Assembly: GCF_009664365.1 (NCBI RefSeq)
Contig: NZ_CP044310.1
Location: 2,119,001 to 2,183,000 of the forward strand
Source: Paenibacillus xylanilyticus
GTDB lineage: Bacteria > Bacillota > Bacilli > Paenibacillales > Paenibacillaceae
Reading direction: 5' to 3'
DNA length: 64,000 nt
In this document: positions 9,088-16,771 of the stretch, one piece after another
Position numbering within the stretch: the stretch's first letter is position 1
Layout of the letters: the number at the start of each line of letters is the position of its first letter
The notes under the pieces: model-generated
The model's database searches: none
The model's input: the letters and a program-made list of their open reading frames with translations, nothing else
Told to the model about the DNA's origin: nothing
Position numbers and translations under genes: made by a program

Positions 9088-10251
9088 TTAAACGACAGGC
9101 CATTTCACTTTGCGCAGGGCATCAAGCAGCTCCGTTGGCGCGTTCAGATTGTCGCGGACAAGTTCACGAGGTGTAAGTGCCATCCATTGGTTTAATGAGA
9201 TATCTTCAAAACGGTCACTTCGGAAGATTTCCAAAAACCATAAGGTATCGCTGCCCGTGTTTTGAACATAGTGTCCCATGGCCACAGGAACATACCCTAC
9301 ATCTCCGGCTCTGTAGTTGAATGTGCGTGCTGTACCATTGCCGCCGAACACCGTCATTCTTCCTTGTCCCGTAAGGTAATACTGCCATTCATCCGCATTC
9401 GGATGCCAGTGTAATTCACGCATGCCACCAGGCTTAATCTCGACCAGTGCAGCAGCGACGGTTGTGGAGATAGGGAAGTTGGTGGAATCCACGATGCGTA
9501 CACTTCCTCCAGGCGTTATAAGGGGCTCCTGAGCGAGCAGGCGATGTTTGAATGAAAAGGGGACTGTACCATAAGGTGAAGGAATCTCCTGACTCGCGAG
9601 TGAACCTGGAACCTGATCCTGAAAAATATAAACCTGATCTGTCGGCCTGGACTGAAATGCAGATTCGGGTACTCCGAAATTGACAGACAATACCTCTGCA
9701 GGGGTGTGCGCGAACCAGTCTGAAATGGATAACGTGTTGAGATCGGAGAAGGAGCCGTCATCAAAAACAAGCAAAAACTCACAGCCCTCTTCCAGTCCTT
9801 GAATGGAATGGGGCAGACCTTTGGGAAAGAACCATAGATCTCCTGGTCCGACATCAGCGATAAAATTTCGGCCCTCCTGATCCACAGATGTGATTCTTGC
9901 CGTTCCCCAGATCATATAAGCCCACTCGGATTGCTGGTGCCAGTGGAGTTCCCGTACGCCGCCTGGAGTTAAACTCATGTTGACCCCAGCCAGAGTCGTG
10001 GCTATGGGCAGATCGCGTACGGTAATCTCGCGTGACCATCCGCCATGGTTTAACTGCATATGTGTATCGGAAAAGGACATTTTCAGATTGGGGAGCAGCC
10101 CTGCATCCGTTGCAGGTGGAACCAGCATATCCGGATTTTCAAGGTCTCTCATGACATCGCGTGGACCCAAATCAGGCCCGCCTGCCCCGTCTCTTCGGAT
10201 TGGTTGTGGAACAAAGGTTGGTTTACCGTTAGGTTGTGATCCTTTTGTCAT
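9088..10251 (-). CDS. oxdC: Bicupin oxalate decarboxylase family protein
   Basis: A 387-residue bicupin matching OxdC/OxdD of Bacillus, which convert oxalate to formate and CO2 using manganese. Each cupin carries metal ligands: [13 protein letters not shown] near residue 100 and [15 protein letters not shown] near 280. The N-terminal lid that controls decarboxylase versus oxidase activity in B. subtilis OxdC (SENST) here reads SDLNT near residue 168, so the catalytic glutamate position carries a different residue. No signal peptide is seen. GGAGGGAT precedes the start. The protein lies upstream of a zinc dehydrogenase. Activity (decarboxylase, oxidase or other) needs assay. Confidence 0.88.
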   Translation of the reverse strand: MTKGSQPNGKPTFVPQPIRRDGAGGPDLGPRDVMRDLENPDMLVPPATDAGLLPNLKMSFSDTHMQLNHGGWSREITVRDLPIATTLAGVNMSLTPGGVRELHWHQQSEWAYMIWGTARITSVDQEGRNFIADVGPGDLWFFPKGLPHSIQGLEEGCEFLLVFDDGSFSDLNTLSISDWFAHTPAEVLSVNFGVPESAFQSRPTDQVYIFQDQVPGSLASQEIPSPYGTVPFSFKHRLLAQEPLITPGGSVRIVDSTNFPISTTVAAALVEIKPGGMRELHWHPNADEWQYYLTGQGRMTVFGGNGTARTFNYRAGDVGYVPVAMGHYVQNTGSDTLWFLEIFRSDRFEDISLNQWMALTPRELVRDNLNAPTELLDALRKVKWPVV

Positions 10252-10299
10252 TCGCTTATCCCTCCAGTTCAGATCATGCTGATGCAGACCTGGTCGTCA

Positions 10300-10315
10300 T
10301 TCATACATGTATGAA
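10300..10315. promoter_or_regulatory. 16-bp perfect palindrome upstream of oxdC
   Basis: TTCATACATGTATGAA is a perfect dyad about 50 bases upstream of the oxalate decarboxylase start. It is a candidate operator; its cognate regulator is unknown. Confidence 0.5.
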
Positions 10316-10477
10316 GCAGGGCCTGGATATTATGAAAGACAGGGGGAATAGAAGGGATCCATGGTTTGTATGTTCCGCAGAGTCCTAAGACATGAAGGAG
10401 GATGCTTCTGGCCTGTGCTCGTTTGTTGGCTTGAAACTTAAGGATTGACGTTCATCACTTTTCATAGTACCCTGATA

Positions 10478-10495
10478 TTGTTTCATATGAAACAA
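10478..10495. promoter_or_regulatory. MarR-type operator at the nitroreductase gene
   Basis: TTGTTTC-ATAT-GAAACAA is a perfect 18-bp palindrome. Its two 7-base arms are identical to those of the site upstream of the MarR gene at 11150-11167. Confidence 0.75.
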
Positions 10496-10543
10496 AATAT
10501 AAACAAGCGTTTTACATACTTATTCGGAAATGAGGAAGTTCAT

Positions 10544-11104
10544 ATGACTATAGCCGATACGATTCGCTCTCGACGAAGTATCCGCAGCTTTAATGCTCAA
10601 CCGGTGCCCACGGACTTAATTGTTGAACTGCTTAATGATGCGGTCTGGGCACCGAATCATGGCATGCGAGAACCATGGCGTTTTATTCTCGCTGAGCGTG
10701 CAGAAGCAAAAGAACAAGTGGCCAGTCTGATGCTGGAATCGGTGCAAAACATGAAATTGATGAAGTTGATGCCCGGCAAACTGCAGCAGGCGCTGAAAAA
10801 TAAGTTCAGCCGCATGCCTGCGCACCTTATTGTGGTAATGAAGAATGAAAAGGATCACCATAAGCAGGAAGAAGATTATGCGGCTGTAAGCTGCGTTATT
10901 CAGAATTTTCAACTGCTTGCCTGGGAACAGGGCCTAGGTATGATTTGGTCCACAATGGAATACATTCATTCTCCCATTTTTTGCGAGGGTTTGAGCGTGA
11001 AGTCTGATGAGCGAATAGTCGGTGTGCTGCATATGGGGTACTTCGACAAAACACCGAAACCCAAGTCGCGCACTTCTGCTGAGCAAAAGCTAACCCTGCT
11101 GTAG
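10544..11104 (+). CDS. Nitroreductase family protein
   Basis: A 186-residue FMN-dependent nitroreductase-like oxidoreductase. The N terminus (TIRSRRSIRSFN) carries the arginine/serine FMN-phosphate motif of the family, and PNHGMREPWRFI is the usual second motif. The ATG at 10544 follows GAGGAAG; the longer frame from 10445 lacks a ribosome site and runs through the operator. A MarR operator lies about 50 bases upstream, and the regulator gene with the same operator is next downstream. The pair probably forms a redox- or quinone-responsive unit, an inference from similar MarR-nitroreductase pairs. Confidence 0.88.
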   Translation: MTIADTIRSRRSIRSFNAQPVPTDLIVELLNDAVWAPNHGMREPWRFILAERAEAKEQVASLMLESVQNMKLMKLMPGKLQQALKNKFSRMPAHLIVVMKNEKDHHKQEEDYAAVSCVIQNFQLLAWEQGLGMIWSTMEYIHSPIFCEGLSVKSDERIVGVLHMGYFDKTPKPKSRTSAEQKLTLL

Positions 11105-11149
11105 TCCCGGAACAGGAGTTTACTATATATCAAATTAATTTTGATTATA

Positions 11150-11182
11150 TTGTTTCTATTGAAACAAACTTCGGTGTATAAT
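11150..11182 (+). promoter_or_regulatory. marR-like promoter with overlapping operator
   Basis: TTGTTTC-TATT-GAAACAA (11150-11167) overlaps the -35 region of a promoter with a consensus TATAAT at 11177-11182. This is the geometry of autorepression. Confidence 0.75.
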
Positions 11183-11240
11183 ACATGTTATTCAGGCCTA
11201 GCTTGCCTAATAGACCGAGACTAGAAAAGGTTGGGGAACT

Positions 11241-11759
11241 ATGGATCAGGAACAGACGGATCTGCGTTACATCTATGGATTGTTTATTAAACTTTTGCAT
11301 CAAAAAGAACAAAAGGATGATCAGGAAAATCTATTTTTCATGAATATTATTCGCAAGACTCTGTCAGCAGACGCAGCTATGAACATGACAGATGTGCATG
11401 TGATTGCGTGTATTGGGGAACACGAACCCATTAATCTGACTTCCATAGCTGAACGAATGGAGCTCAGCAAGGGGAACACCTCCAAAGTAGCCCATAAACT
11501 GCTGAAGCAAGGATGGCTTCGAAAAACACAGTTAAATGACAACAAAAAGGAAATTTATTTCCGGTTAACCTCACCAGGCAAAAAGCTGTTTCACGTTCAT
11601 GCCGATCTGCACGAAAAGGTTGAAAATCAATTCCTTCGTTTTCTGGGCGAATATAACAAAATAGAGCTTGAATTTTTAAAGAGATTTGTGCTGGATTTGA
11701 CTCGTTTCTATGAGCAGTTGGATACTCTAAGTTTAATGGATGGCCTGGAGGAAGAGTGA
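11241..11759 (+). CDS. MarR-family transcriptional regulator
   Basis: A 172-residue winged-helix regulator. The recognition region (LTSIAERMELSKGNTSKVAHKLLKQGWL) and following wing (NDNKKEIYFRLTSPGKKLF) are typical of MarR proteins. A cysteine is present at about residue 56 (VIACIGEH) and might sense oxidants, though this is speculation. Its own promoter carries the palindrome found again before the nitroreductase gene, so it very likely represses both itself and that gene. The start follows AGGTTGGGG. Confidence 0.9.
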   Translation: MDQEQTDLRYIYGLFIKLLHQKEQKDDQENLFFMNIIRKTLSADAAMNMTDVHVIACIGEHEPINLTSIAERMELSKGNTSKVAHKLLKQGWLRKTQLNDNKKEIYFRLTSPGKKLFHVHADLHEKVENQFLRFLGEYNKIELEFLKRFVLDLTRFYEQLDTLSLMDGLEEE

Positions 11760-11791
11760 TTTGACAGGGAACAAAACGGGAATGGAGAGAA

Positions 11792-11809
11792 CCCCGTGGT
11801 GACACGGGG
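11792..11809. other. Short perfect hairpin between convergent genes
   Basis: CCCCGTG-GTGA-CACGGGG forms a 7-bp stem with a tetraloop between the MarR and SDR genes. Neither side has a T-run, so it is not a standard intrinsic terminator, although it could assist termination or block read-through. Confidence 0.5.
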
Positions 11810-11845
11810 AGAATGTTACTTGCCAAAATACAATCTTTCCAGTTG

Positions 11846-12727
11846 TTACTCGCTTTTTTGATTTCCACTTCCTGCAGGGATGGAACATAGAAACTCTTGC
11901 TCATAAATTTCATGTACCCGCTTCAAAATGAAGGGACCTTGCTCTTTAAAACGAAGTTCAGTCGGTTTGTTTTTAATCAGGAACGTACCAGATTCGTGAT
12001 TGGTCTGTGAGAATGCAGCTTTATACAGTAACGAAGCACCGTGACTTGGAGGAGGGAAGAACAGTTTCATGACAGGCTTGATGTAAAAGGGCAAACCGGA
12101 TTTTTTGCTGCCGCGTAAAGTATTGTTACCTCCAGGATCTACGCTCAGAAGACGAATGCCATCGGACTTCGCCGCCTCAGCCGACTCGCGTGTCCATAAG
12201 GAGAGGCCAAGCTTCGAGGTGGCATATGGACCAAACAGCTTCTTGAATTCAGTTGGGCGTTCCAAAATGTCCAGGTTGAACTGTCGGACCATACTGAATG
12301 CACTTGTTGAAGTATTAACAACGGTCTTGAAGGTGCTCCTGCGTATAAGGTCATATAACTCCATATAAATGATATAAGGAACGATGGTTTGAAGTTCAAA
12401 GTGCATTTCATGCCCTTGGTCAGAAAAACGAAGCTCTGCCGCACTGCCCCCTGCGTTATTAAACAGGACATCAATCGTATCGAATTGGAGTTTAATCTGA
12501 TCGAGCGCAATTTTCAGACTTTCGTAGTTGGTCAGGTTAGCCTGAACCCAATGAAGCTGCCCTGAACGTAATGCACGTTGAATATCGTCTTGCTCTGCCG
12601 GAAAAGGTGAACGGTTGAGGCCGATGACCTGCCATCCTTCAGCCAATAACGAACGGGTCAGCTCGAGGCCAATTCCTGAGCTTGATCCCGTAATCAGCGC
12701 GGTGTGTAGTTTATTTGGTTTATTCAT
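11846..12727 (-). CDS. SDR-family NAD(P)-dependent oxidoreductase
   Basis: A 293-residue short-chain dehydrogenase. The N terminus has the cofactor motif TGSSSGIG, followed by NNAGG and the catalytic YATSK (Tyr-x3-Lys). GGAGG precedes the ATG. It is divergent from a MerR regulator and its promoter has the unusual 19-bp MerR spacer with a CTTGGAG...CTCCAA dyad, so it is very likely a target of that regulator. Family context (AdhR/NmlR-type MerR) suggests an aldehyde or other electrophile response; the substrate is unknown. Confidence 0.88.
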   Translation of the reverse strand: MNKPNKLHTALITGSSSGIGLELTRSLLAEGWQVIGLNRSPFPAEQDDIQRALRSGQLHWVQANLTNYESLKIALDQIKLQFDTIDVLFNNAGGSAAELRFSDQGHEMHFELQTIVPYIIYMELYDLIRRSTFKTVVNTSTSAFSMVRQFNLDILERPTEFKKLFGPYATSKLGLSLWTRESAEAAKSDGIRLLSVDPGGNNTLRGSKKSGLPFYIKPVMKLFFPPPSHGASLLYKAAFSQTNHESGTFLIKNKPTELRFKEQGPFILKRVHEIYEQEFLCSIPAGSGNQKSE

Positions 12728-12778
12728 AGTTACCTCCAGTATGTTGGGAATTACAGAACGAATCTGTTTGATGCGCTC

Positions 12779-12809
12779 ATTCTATAATTTGGAGTCGACT
12801 CCAAGTCAA
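12779..12809 (-). promoter_or_regulatory. MerR-type promoter of the SDR gene
   Basis: On the minus strand TTGACT and TAGAAT are separated by 19 bases containing the near-perfect dyad TTGGAGTCGACTCCAA. The over-long spacer is the hallmark of promoters activated by MerR proteins through DNA distortion. Confidence 0.85.
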
Positions 12810-12870
12810 GCAGTTGGATCAAATGAATTTTGAACGTTCATGTTGATTGGTTGTAGGAATGAAATCCAGC

Positions 12871-12901
12871 TTGACTTGGAGCTGACTCCAAGTTATAAGA
12901 T
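12871..12901 (+). promoter_or_regulatory. MerR-type promoter of the merR gene
   Basis: TTGACT and TAAGAT are separated by 19 bases, with the dyad ACTTGGAGC-TG-ACTCCAAGT spanning the -35 element and spacer. It is the same dyad as in the divergent SDR promoter, indicating autoregulation. Confidence 0.85.
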
Positions 12902-12932
12902 GAAGGTATGAGGGCTAAGGAGGCTGAGGCGG

Positions 12933-13367
12933 ATGAGTAATGAGGCACGATATTCCATTAAGGAAACAGCGGAGAAGGCAGGGTTATCGGAAGATACCAT
13001 TCGATATTACGAGAAGATTCAGCTTCTGCCGCGGGCAGATCGGAAGGCGAACAGGCACCGTGTATACCGTCAAGAGGATATTCAAACCATGAAACTCATT
13101 TCTTGTCTGAAAAAGACAGGTATGTCTCTGGAGGATATGAAGCCTTACCTGCACATGTCGATGGATTCGAATCTGGATGAATTCCCGGAAGAACGTGAGA
13201 TGCTGGTGAGCCATCGAACGAAAATAGAAGCGCAGATTGCCTCGCTGCAGCAGGTCGTTGATTTTATCGATGAGAAGCTGAATAAGCGGAGCTTGTTTCC
13301 TGACGAGTGTCCTATAACCGGAGAGAATCAGATGTCGGCTTTTGAAAAAAGGAACATGTTTTCCTGA
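12933..13367 (+). CDS. MerR-family regulator (AdhR/NmlR-like)
   Basis: A 144-residue MerR regulator. The N-terminal winged HTH (YSIKETAEKAGLSEDTIRYYEK) is followed by a coiled dimerisation helix. No metal-binding cysteine loop is present at the C terminus. A single cysteine near residue 58 (LISCLKKTGMSLEDMKP) matches the region where AdhR and NmlR carry their thiol sensor. AAGGAGG lies before the ATG. The operator sequence in both divergent promoters and the SDR neighbour support an aldehyde/electrophile sensor controlling the SDR gene; this is inferred. Confidence 0.9.
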   Translation: MSNEARYSIKETAEKAGLSEDTIRYYEKIQLLPRADRKANRHRVYRQEDIQTMKLISCLKKTGMSLEDMKPYLHMSMDSNLDEFPEEREMLVSHRTKIEAQIASLQQVVDFIDEKLNKRSLFPDECPITGENQMSAFEKRNMFS

Positions 13368-13406
13368 TGGGCACCATCCAACATTATAATATTTTCATTA
13401 AACCCG

Positions 13407-13439
13407 AGAACCCACGTCATTTAGACGTGGGTTCTTTTT
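13407..13439. terminator. Intrinsic terminator after merR
   Basis: A perfect 12-bp stem AGAACCCACGTC / GACGTGGGTTCT is followed by T residues. It lies between convergent genes. Confidence 0.9.
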
Positions 13440-13447
13440 GATTGCGA

Positions 13448-14380
13448 TTAATACTCCATTTGAAGTGTATGACGAAGACGTTGGATATCGCTTTTTGGTG
13501 GCAGGCCATACATTCGCGCATATTCCCTGCTGAATTGGGAAGGGCTCTCGTATCCAACCTGAAATGCGGCATCGGCAGCATCCGTTGAACCGGCAATGAG
13601 CATATTTCTGGCTTCCTGCAGCCGGATTTGTTTTTGAAATTGTATGGGGCTCATGGCAGTGATGGCTTTGAAATGGTAGTGAAGTGAGGAGGAACTCATA
13701 TTAACCATGGCGGCAAGCTGATCCACGCGCAGCGGTTTGTCATATTCGGATTGGATGACTTCGATCACCTTGGCGATGTGCTGGGCGTGGCTGTTTTGAA
13801 CAGCAAATTGTTTGATCGAGTGTCCATGTTCATCCTGAATAATTCGATATAAGATTTCACGAATAAACAAGGGAGCGAGTATAGGAATATCTTCAGGTGT
13901 GTCGAGCAATCGAACCAGTCGGATGATGGCTTCAAGCAGCGGGACCTTGGTAGAACTGACAAATAACCCACGCTGGGTTGAGTTGTCCGGTTTGGATTGC
14001 ATCGCAGCTGGACTCTGTATCAGGTCAAAAATCTGGTTAGAGTCAAAATCAAGTCGCACACATAGATAGGGCTCCTCTGCAGTAGCTTGAACCACCTGTC
14101 CTGAAATAGGCAAGTTTACTGATGCGACTAGATATTGTGTCCGGTCGTAGGTGTAACTCTCTCGTCCGAGTACGACTAACTTGGATCCTTGAGCGACAAT
14201 GCAGAGAGCAGGTTGATGAACAGAATAGATGGGCTGCGATATTTCCGAAGCACGAATCAAAGAAAGCGAAGGGATAGCCGTAGCATGAATTCCGTCATTT
14301 GGGGTAAAACGCCCGATAAGTTGAGCCATTTCCTGCATCTGACGAGTGACATCGTTATCCATATGTAGTGATGAAACCAT
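13448..14380 (-). CDS. AraC-family transcriptional regulator
   Basis: A 310-residue regulator with an N-terminal cupin-like AraC_N domain (SVHQPALCIVAQGSK) and two C-terminal helix-turn-helices (LRVDQLAAMVNMSSSSLHYH and DAAFQVGYESPSQFSREYAR). The start follows AAAGGAGG with eight bases spacing. It is divergent from an Atu4866-domain gene followed by an SDR gene. AraC_N regulators are often next to the oxidoreductases they control, so it probably regulates that pair. The effector is unknown. Confidence 0.9.
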   Translation of the reverse strand: MVSSLHMDNDVTRQMQEMAQLIGRFTPNDGIHATAIPSLSLIRASEISQPIYSVHQPALCIVAQGSKLVVLGRESYTYDRTQYLVASVNLPISGQVVQATAEEPYLCVRLDFDSNQIFDLIQSPAAMQSKPDNSTQRGLFVSSTKVPLLEAIIRLVRLLDTPEDIPILAPLFIREILYRIIQDEHGHSIKQFAVQNSHAQHIAKVIEVIQSEYDKPLRVDQLAAMVNMSSSSLHYHFKAITAMSPIQFQKQIRLQEARNMLIAGSTDAADAAFQVGYESPSQFSREYARMYGLPPKSDIQRLRHTLQMEY

Positions 14381-14539
14381 GGTTTCATCCTCCTTTATTC
14401 GAATCGGTTTATTTTATTCTAGAATGTTCTGGAGGAATAGGCAAGATTGTTGGGGGAATCTTCTATCTGGTGAGCGATGATCTCCTCCATAATAAGGATA
14501 TGCAATTGAGCTTTTGAAAAACAGCAAGGAGGTTGGGAA

Positions 14540-14824
14540 ATGGAATACAATCCATCACGTAACAGAGAGGAGCATGCACACCCTTATGTTGGTATGTGGG
14601 TGACAAAGGATGGTTATATCCGGCATGAACTGCTCTCGAATGGTCGATATGATGAAGCCAGAGGTCAAAGGGAAAGTGCGTATCAAGGACGTTATGTCGT
14701 GGAAGGAAATCATATTGAATATGTGGATGATACGGGTTTTACAGCGGATGGAGACTTTGTAGAAGGTATCTTATATCACGCAGGCATGGTTTTGTACAGA
14801 GAAACAAACATCAATAACCAATAA
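14540..14824 (+). CDS. Atu4866-domain small protein
   Basis: A 94-residue soluble protein resembling the Atu4866 family: YVGMWVTKDGYIRHELLSNG near the N terminus, then YQGRYVVEGNHIEYVDDTGF, which suggests a small all-beta, lipocalin-like fold. The family often occurs next to SDR genes and AraC regulators, as here. AAGGAGGTTGGGAA precedes the ATG. It starts the operon; the SDR gene follows after 18 bases. Its biochemical role is unknown. Confidence 0.8.
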   Translation: MEYNPSRNREEHAHPYVGMWVTKDGYIRHELLSNGRYDEARGQRESAYQGRYVVEGNHIEYVDDTGFTADGDFVEGILYHAGMVLYRETNINNQ

Positions 14825-14842
14825 TAAAGGAGAGGATTTCAC

Positions 14843-15580
14843 ATGTTTGATGTAAAAGGAAAAGTCGTTGTCGTTACAGGGGCTAGCAGCGGAATTGGAG
14901 AAGCAACGGCTCGATTGCTGGCACAGCAAGGGGCTCACGTGGTTATTGGGGCTAGACGCGTCGAGCGTTTGCAGGCACTTGCATCTTCCATTCGTTCTGA
15001 GGGAGGCTCCGTGGAGGTTCAGGCACTTGATGTCACCCAGCTGGAAGAAATGCAGAGCATTGTGGACCTGGCGCTTACCCGCTACGGTCGTCTGGATGTC
15101 GTTGTCAACAATGCAGGTTTGATGCCTTTGTCTCCTCTTGAAGCCTTAAAAGTGGATGAATGGAATCGAATGATTGATGTCAATATTCGTGGAGTTTTAC
15201 ACGGGATTGCCGCTGGGTTACCTGTCATGAGAAAGCAGGGTGCTGGCCAATTTATCAACATCGCTTCCATTGGTGCCTATGCCGTAACACCGACAGCATC
15301 CGTCTATTGTGCGACCAAATATGCAGTCCGTGCGATCACGGAGGGTTTACGTCTGGAAGTGGGTGGAGATATTCGGGTAACACTTGTTTCTCCAGGGGTA
15401 ACCGAATCGGAGCTTGCCGACACGATCACGGATGTCGGAGCGCGCGAGTTCATGAAGGATTATCGGCGTGTGTCCATCCCAGCATCGGCCATTGCCCAGA
15501 GCATCTTGTATGCCATTAGCCAACCTGCTGAGGTGGATGTCAACGAAATTGTCGTCAGACCAACAGCAACTCTCGTTTAA
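14843..15580 (+). CDS. SDR-family oxidoreductase
   Basis: A 245-residue classical SDR. It shows TGASSGIG at the cofactor site, NNAGLMP, the catalytic serine in NIASIGAYA and the active YCATK. Length is normal. AAGGAGAGG precedes the ATG. It is translated together with the Atu4866-domain gene and is divergent from an AraC regulator and followed by a LysR regulator. Such SDRs reduce or oxidise small carbonyl or alcohol compounds; the true substrate is unknown. Confidence 0.9.
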   Translation: MFDVKGKVVVVTGASSGIGEATARLLAQQGAHVVIGARRVERLQALASSIRSEGGSVEVQALDVTQLEEMQSIVDLALTRYGRLDVVVNNAGLMPLSPLEALKVDEWNRMIDVNIRGVLHGIAAGLPVMRKQGAGQFINIASIGAYAVTPTASVYCATKYAVRAITEGLRLEVGGDIRVTLVSPGVTESELADTITDVGAREFMKDYRRVSIPASAIAQSILYAISQPAEVDVNEIVVRPTATLV

Positions 15581-15637
15581 GGCGAATACTCTTTTGGTAT
15601 ATAATAGAACCAACTATACGAAAAGAGGAATAACACG

Positions 15638-16540
15638 TTGACTCTGCAGCAATTAAAATATGTGATTGAAGTTGCCACGCGTGGCTCCATGAATGAAGCG
15701 GCCAAACGGCTATTTATTTCCCAGCCGAGCCTTTCGAACGCGATTCGTGACTTGGAACAAGAGATGCGCATTACCATTTTTGAACGTACAAACAAGGGAA
15801 TCTCGCTGTCCAAAGAAGGCGTGGAATTTCTGAGTTATGCCCGGCAGGTCGTGGAGCAGGCAGAATTGCTGGAGAATCGATATTTGAATGCCAAGCCTTC
15901 TCCACAGCATTTCTCGGTATCCACCCAGCATTACGCGTTTGCCGTGAATGCCTTTGTACGTCTGGTACAGCAGTATGGTCAAGATGAATATGAGCTGGCC
16001 CTGCGGGAAACGAAGACATATGAAATTATCCAGGATGTTAAGAGCCTGCGAAGTGAAATAGGGATTCTGTATTTGAACGAGTTCAATGCGAAGGTGATTA
16101 ACAAGTTGTTAAAGGATGCCGGACTGGTGTTCACAAGCCTTTTTGTAGCCAAACCGCACATCTTCATCAGCGTGAAAAACCCTCTGGCGAAGCAAGCATC
16201 CGTGGCGATTGAGCAGCTGAAGGACTATCCTTACCTGTCATTTGACCAAGGGGAGTACAACTCTTTTCATTTTTCCGAAGAGATTCTGAGTACGTTATCC
16301 CATCCCAAGAGCATCCAGGTCAACGACCGGGCAACCTTGTTTAACCTACTGATTGGTCTGAATGGGTATACCATTTCAACAGGTGTTCTCAGCGCTGATT
16401 TGAACGGAAATGAGATCATTCCTGTTCCGCTGGAGTGCGAGGAATCGATCAACGTGGGCTGGATCAGCCACAAAAGCACCTCTCTTTCCAATCTGGGCGT
16501 GGAATATGTCAAAGCTTTGCATGAGGCCATAGGGTCATGA
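15638..16540 (+). CDS. LysR-family transcriptional regulator
   Basis: A 300-residue LysR regulator. The N-terminal HTH (TLQQLKYVIEVATRGSMNEA, then FISQPSLSNAIRDLE) is followed by a substrate-binding domain resembling periplasmic binding proteins. The start is TTG at 15638, supported by AAAGAGGAA upstream and by the exact LysR N terminus. A TATAAT-like promoter element is just upstream. It lies 57 bases after the SDR gene on the same strand, so it may be co-transcribed or independent. Its target is unknown. Confidence 0.9.
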   Translation: MTLQQLKYVIEVATRGSMNEAAKRLFISQPSLSNAIRDLEQEMRITIFERTNKGISLSKEGVEFLSYARQVVEQAELLENRYLNAKPSPQHFSVSTQHYAFAVNAFVRLVQQYGQDEYELALRETKTYEIIQDVKSLRSEIGILYLNEFNAKVINKLLKDAGLVFTSLFVAKPHIFISVKNPLAKQASVAIEQLKDYPYLSFDQGEYNSFHFSEEILSTLSHPKSIQVNDRATLFNLLIGLNGYTISTGVLSADLNGNEIIPVPLECEESINVGWISHKSTSLSNLGVEYVKALHEAIGS

Positions 16541-16645
16541 CTGTACGGACAAGTTGGGATTTTCCTGAAAATGTGCGAACCTGCCCAATCCCGCATTCGG
16601 GTTGGTCACTATTAAAAAATTTGTGGGTTTATCTCAAGCCATTCC

Positions 16646-16680
16646 AAACCGTTTCCGGGTAACCGTGAACGGTTTTTTTC
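16646..16680 (+). terminator. Terminator after the LysR gene
   Basis: An imperfect stem AAACCGTT...CGG / CCG...AACGGTTT is followed by seven T residues. Confidence 0.85.
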
Positions 16681-16771
16681 TCATTTTTATGGAGTACGGC
16701 GATACAGAATTGTTATAATGAAAAATAGTTTATTTGCATGTAATGGATGGAACGTGAGAGGAGTACAGCTC

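Noticed and set aside
11792-11809. Hairpin as a terminator for the MarR or SDR gene
   Set aside because: The stem is perfect but has no T-run on either side, so it is listed only as a hairpin.
16537-16662. Short frame beginning in the LysR stop (41 residues)
   Set aside because: No ribosome site, ends inside the terminator stem, and has no homology signal.
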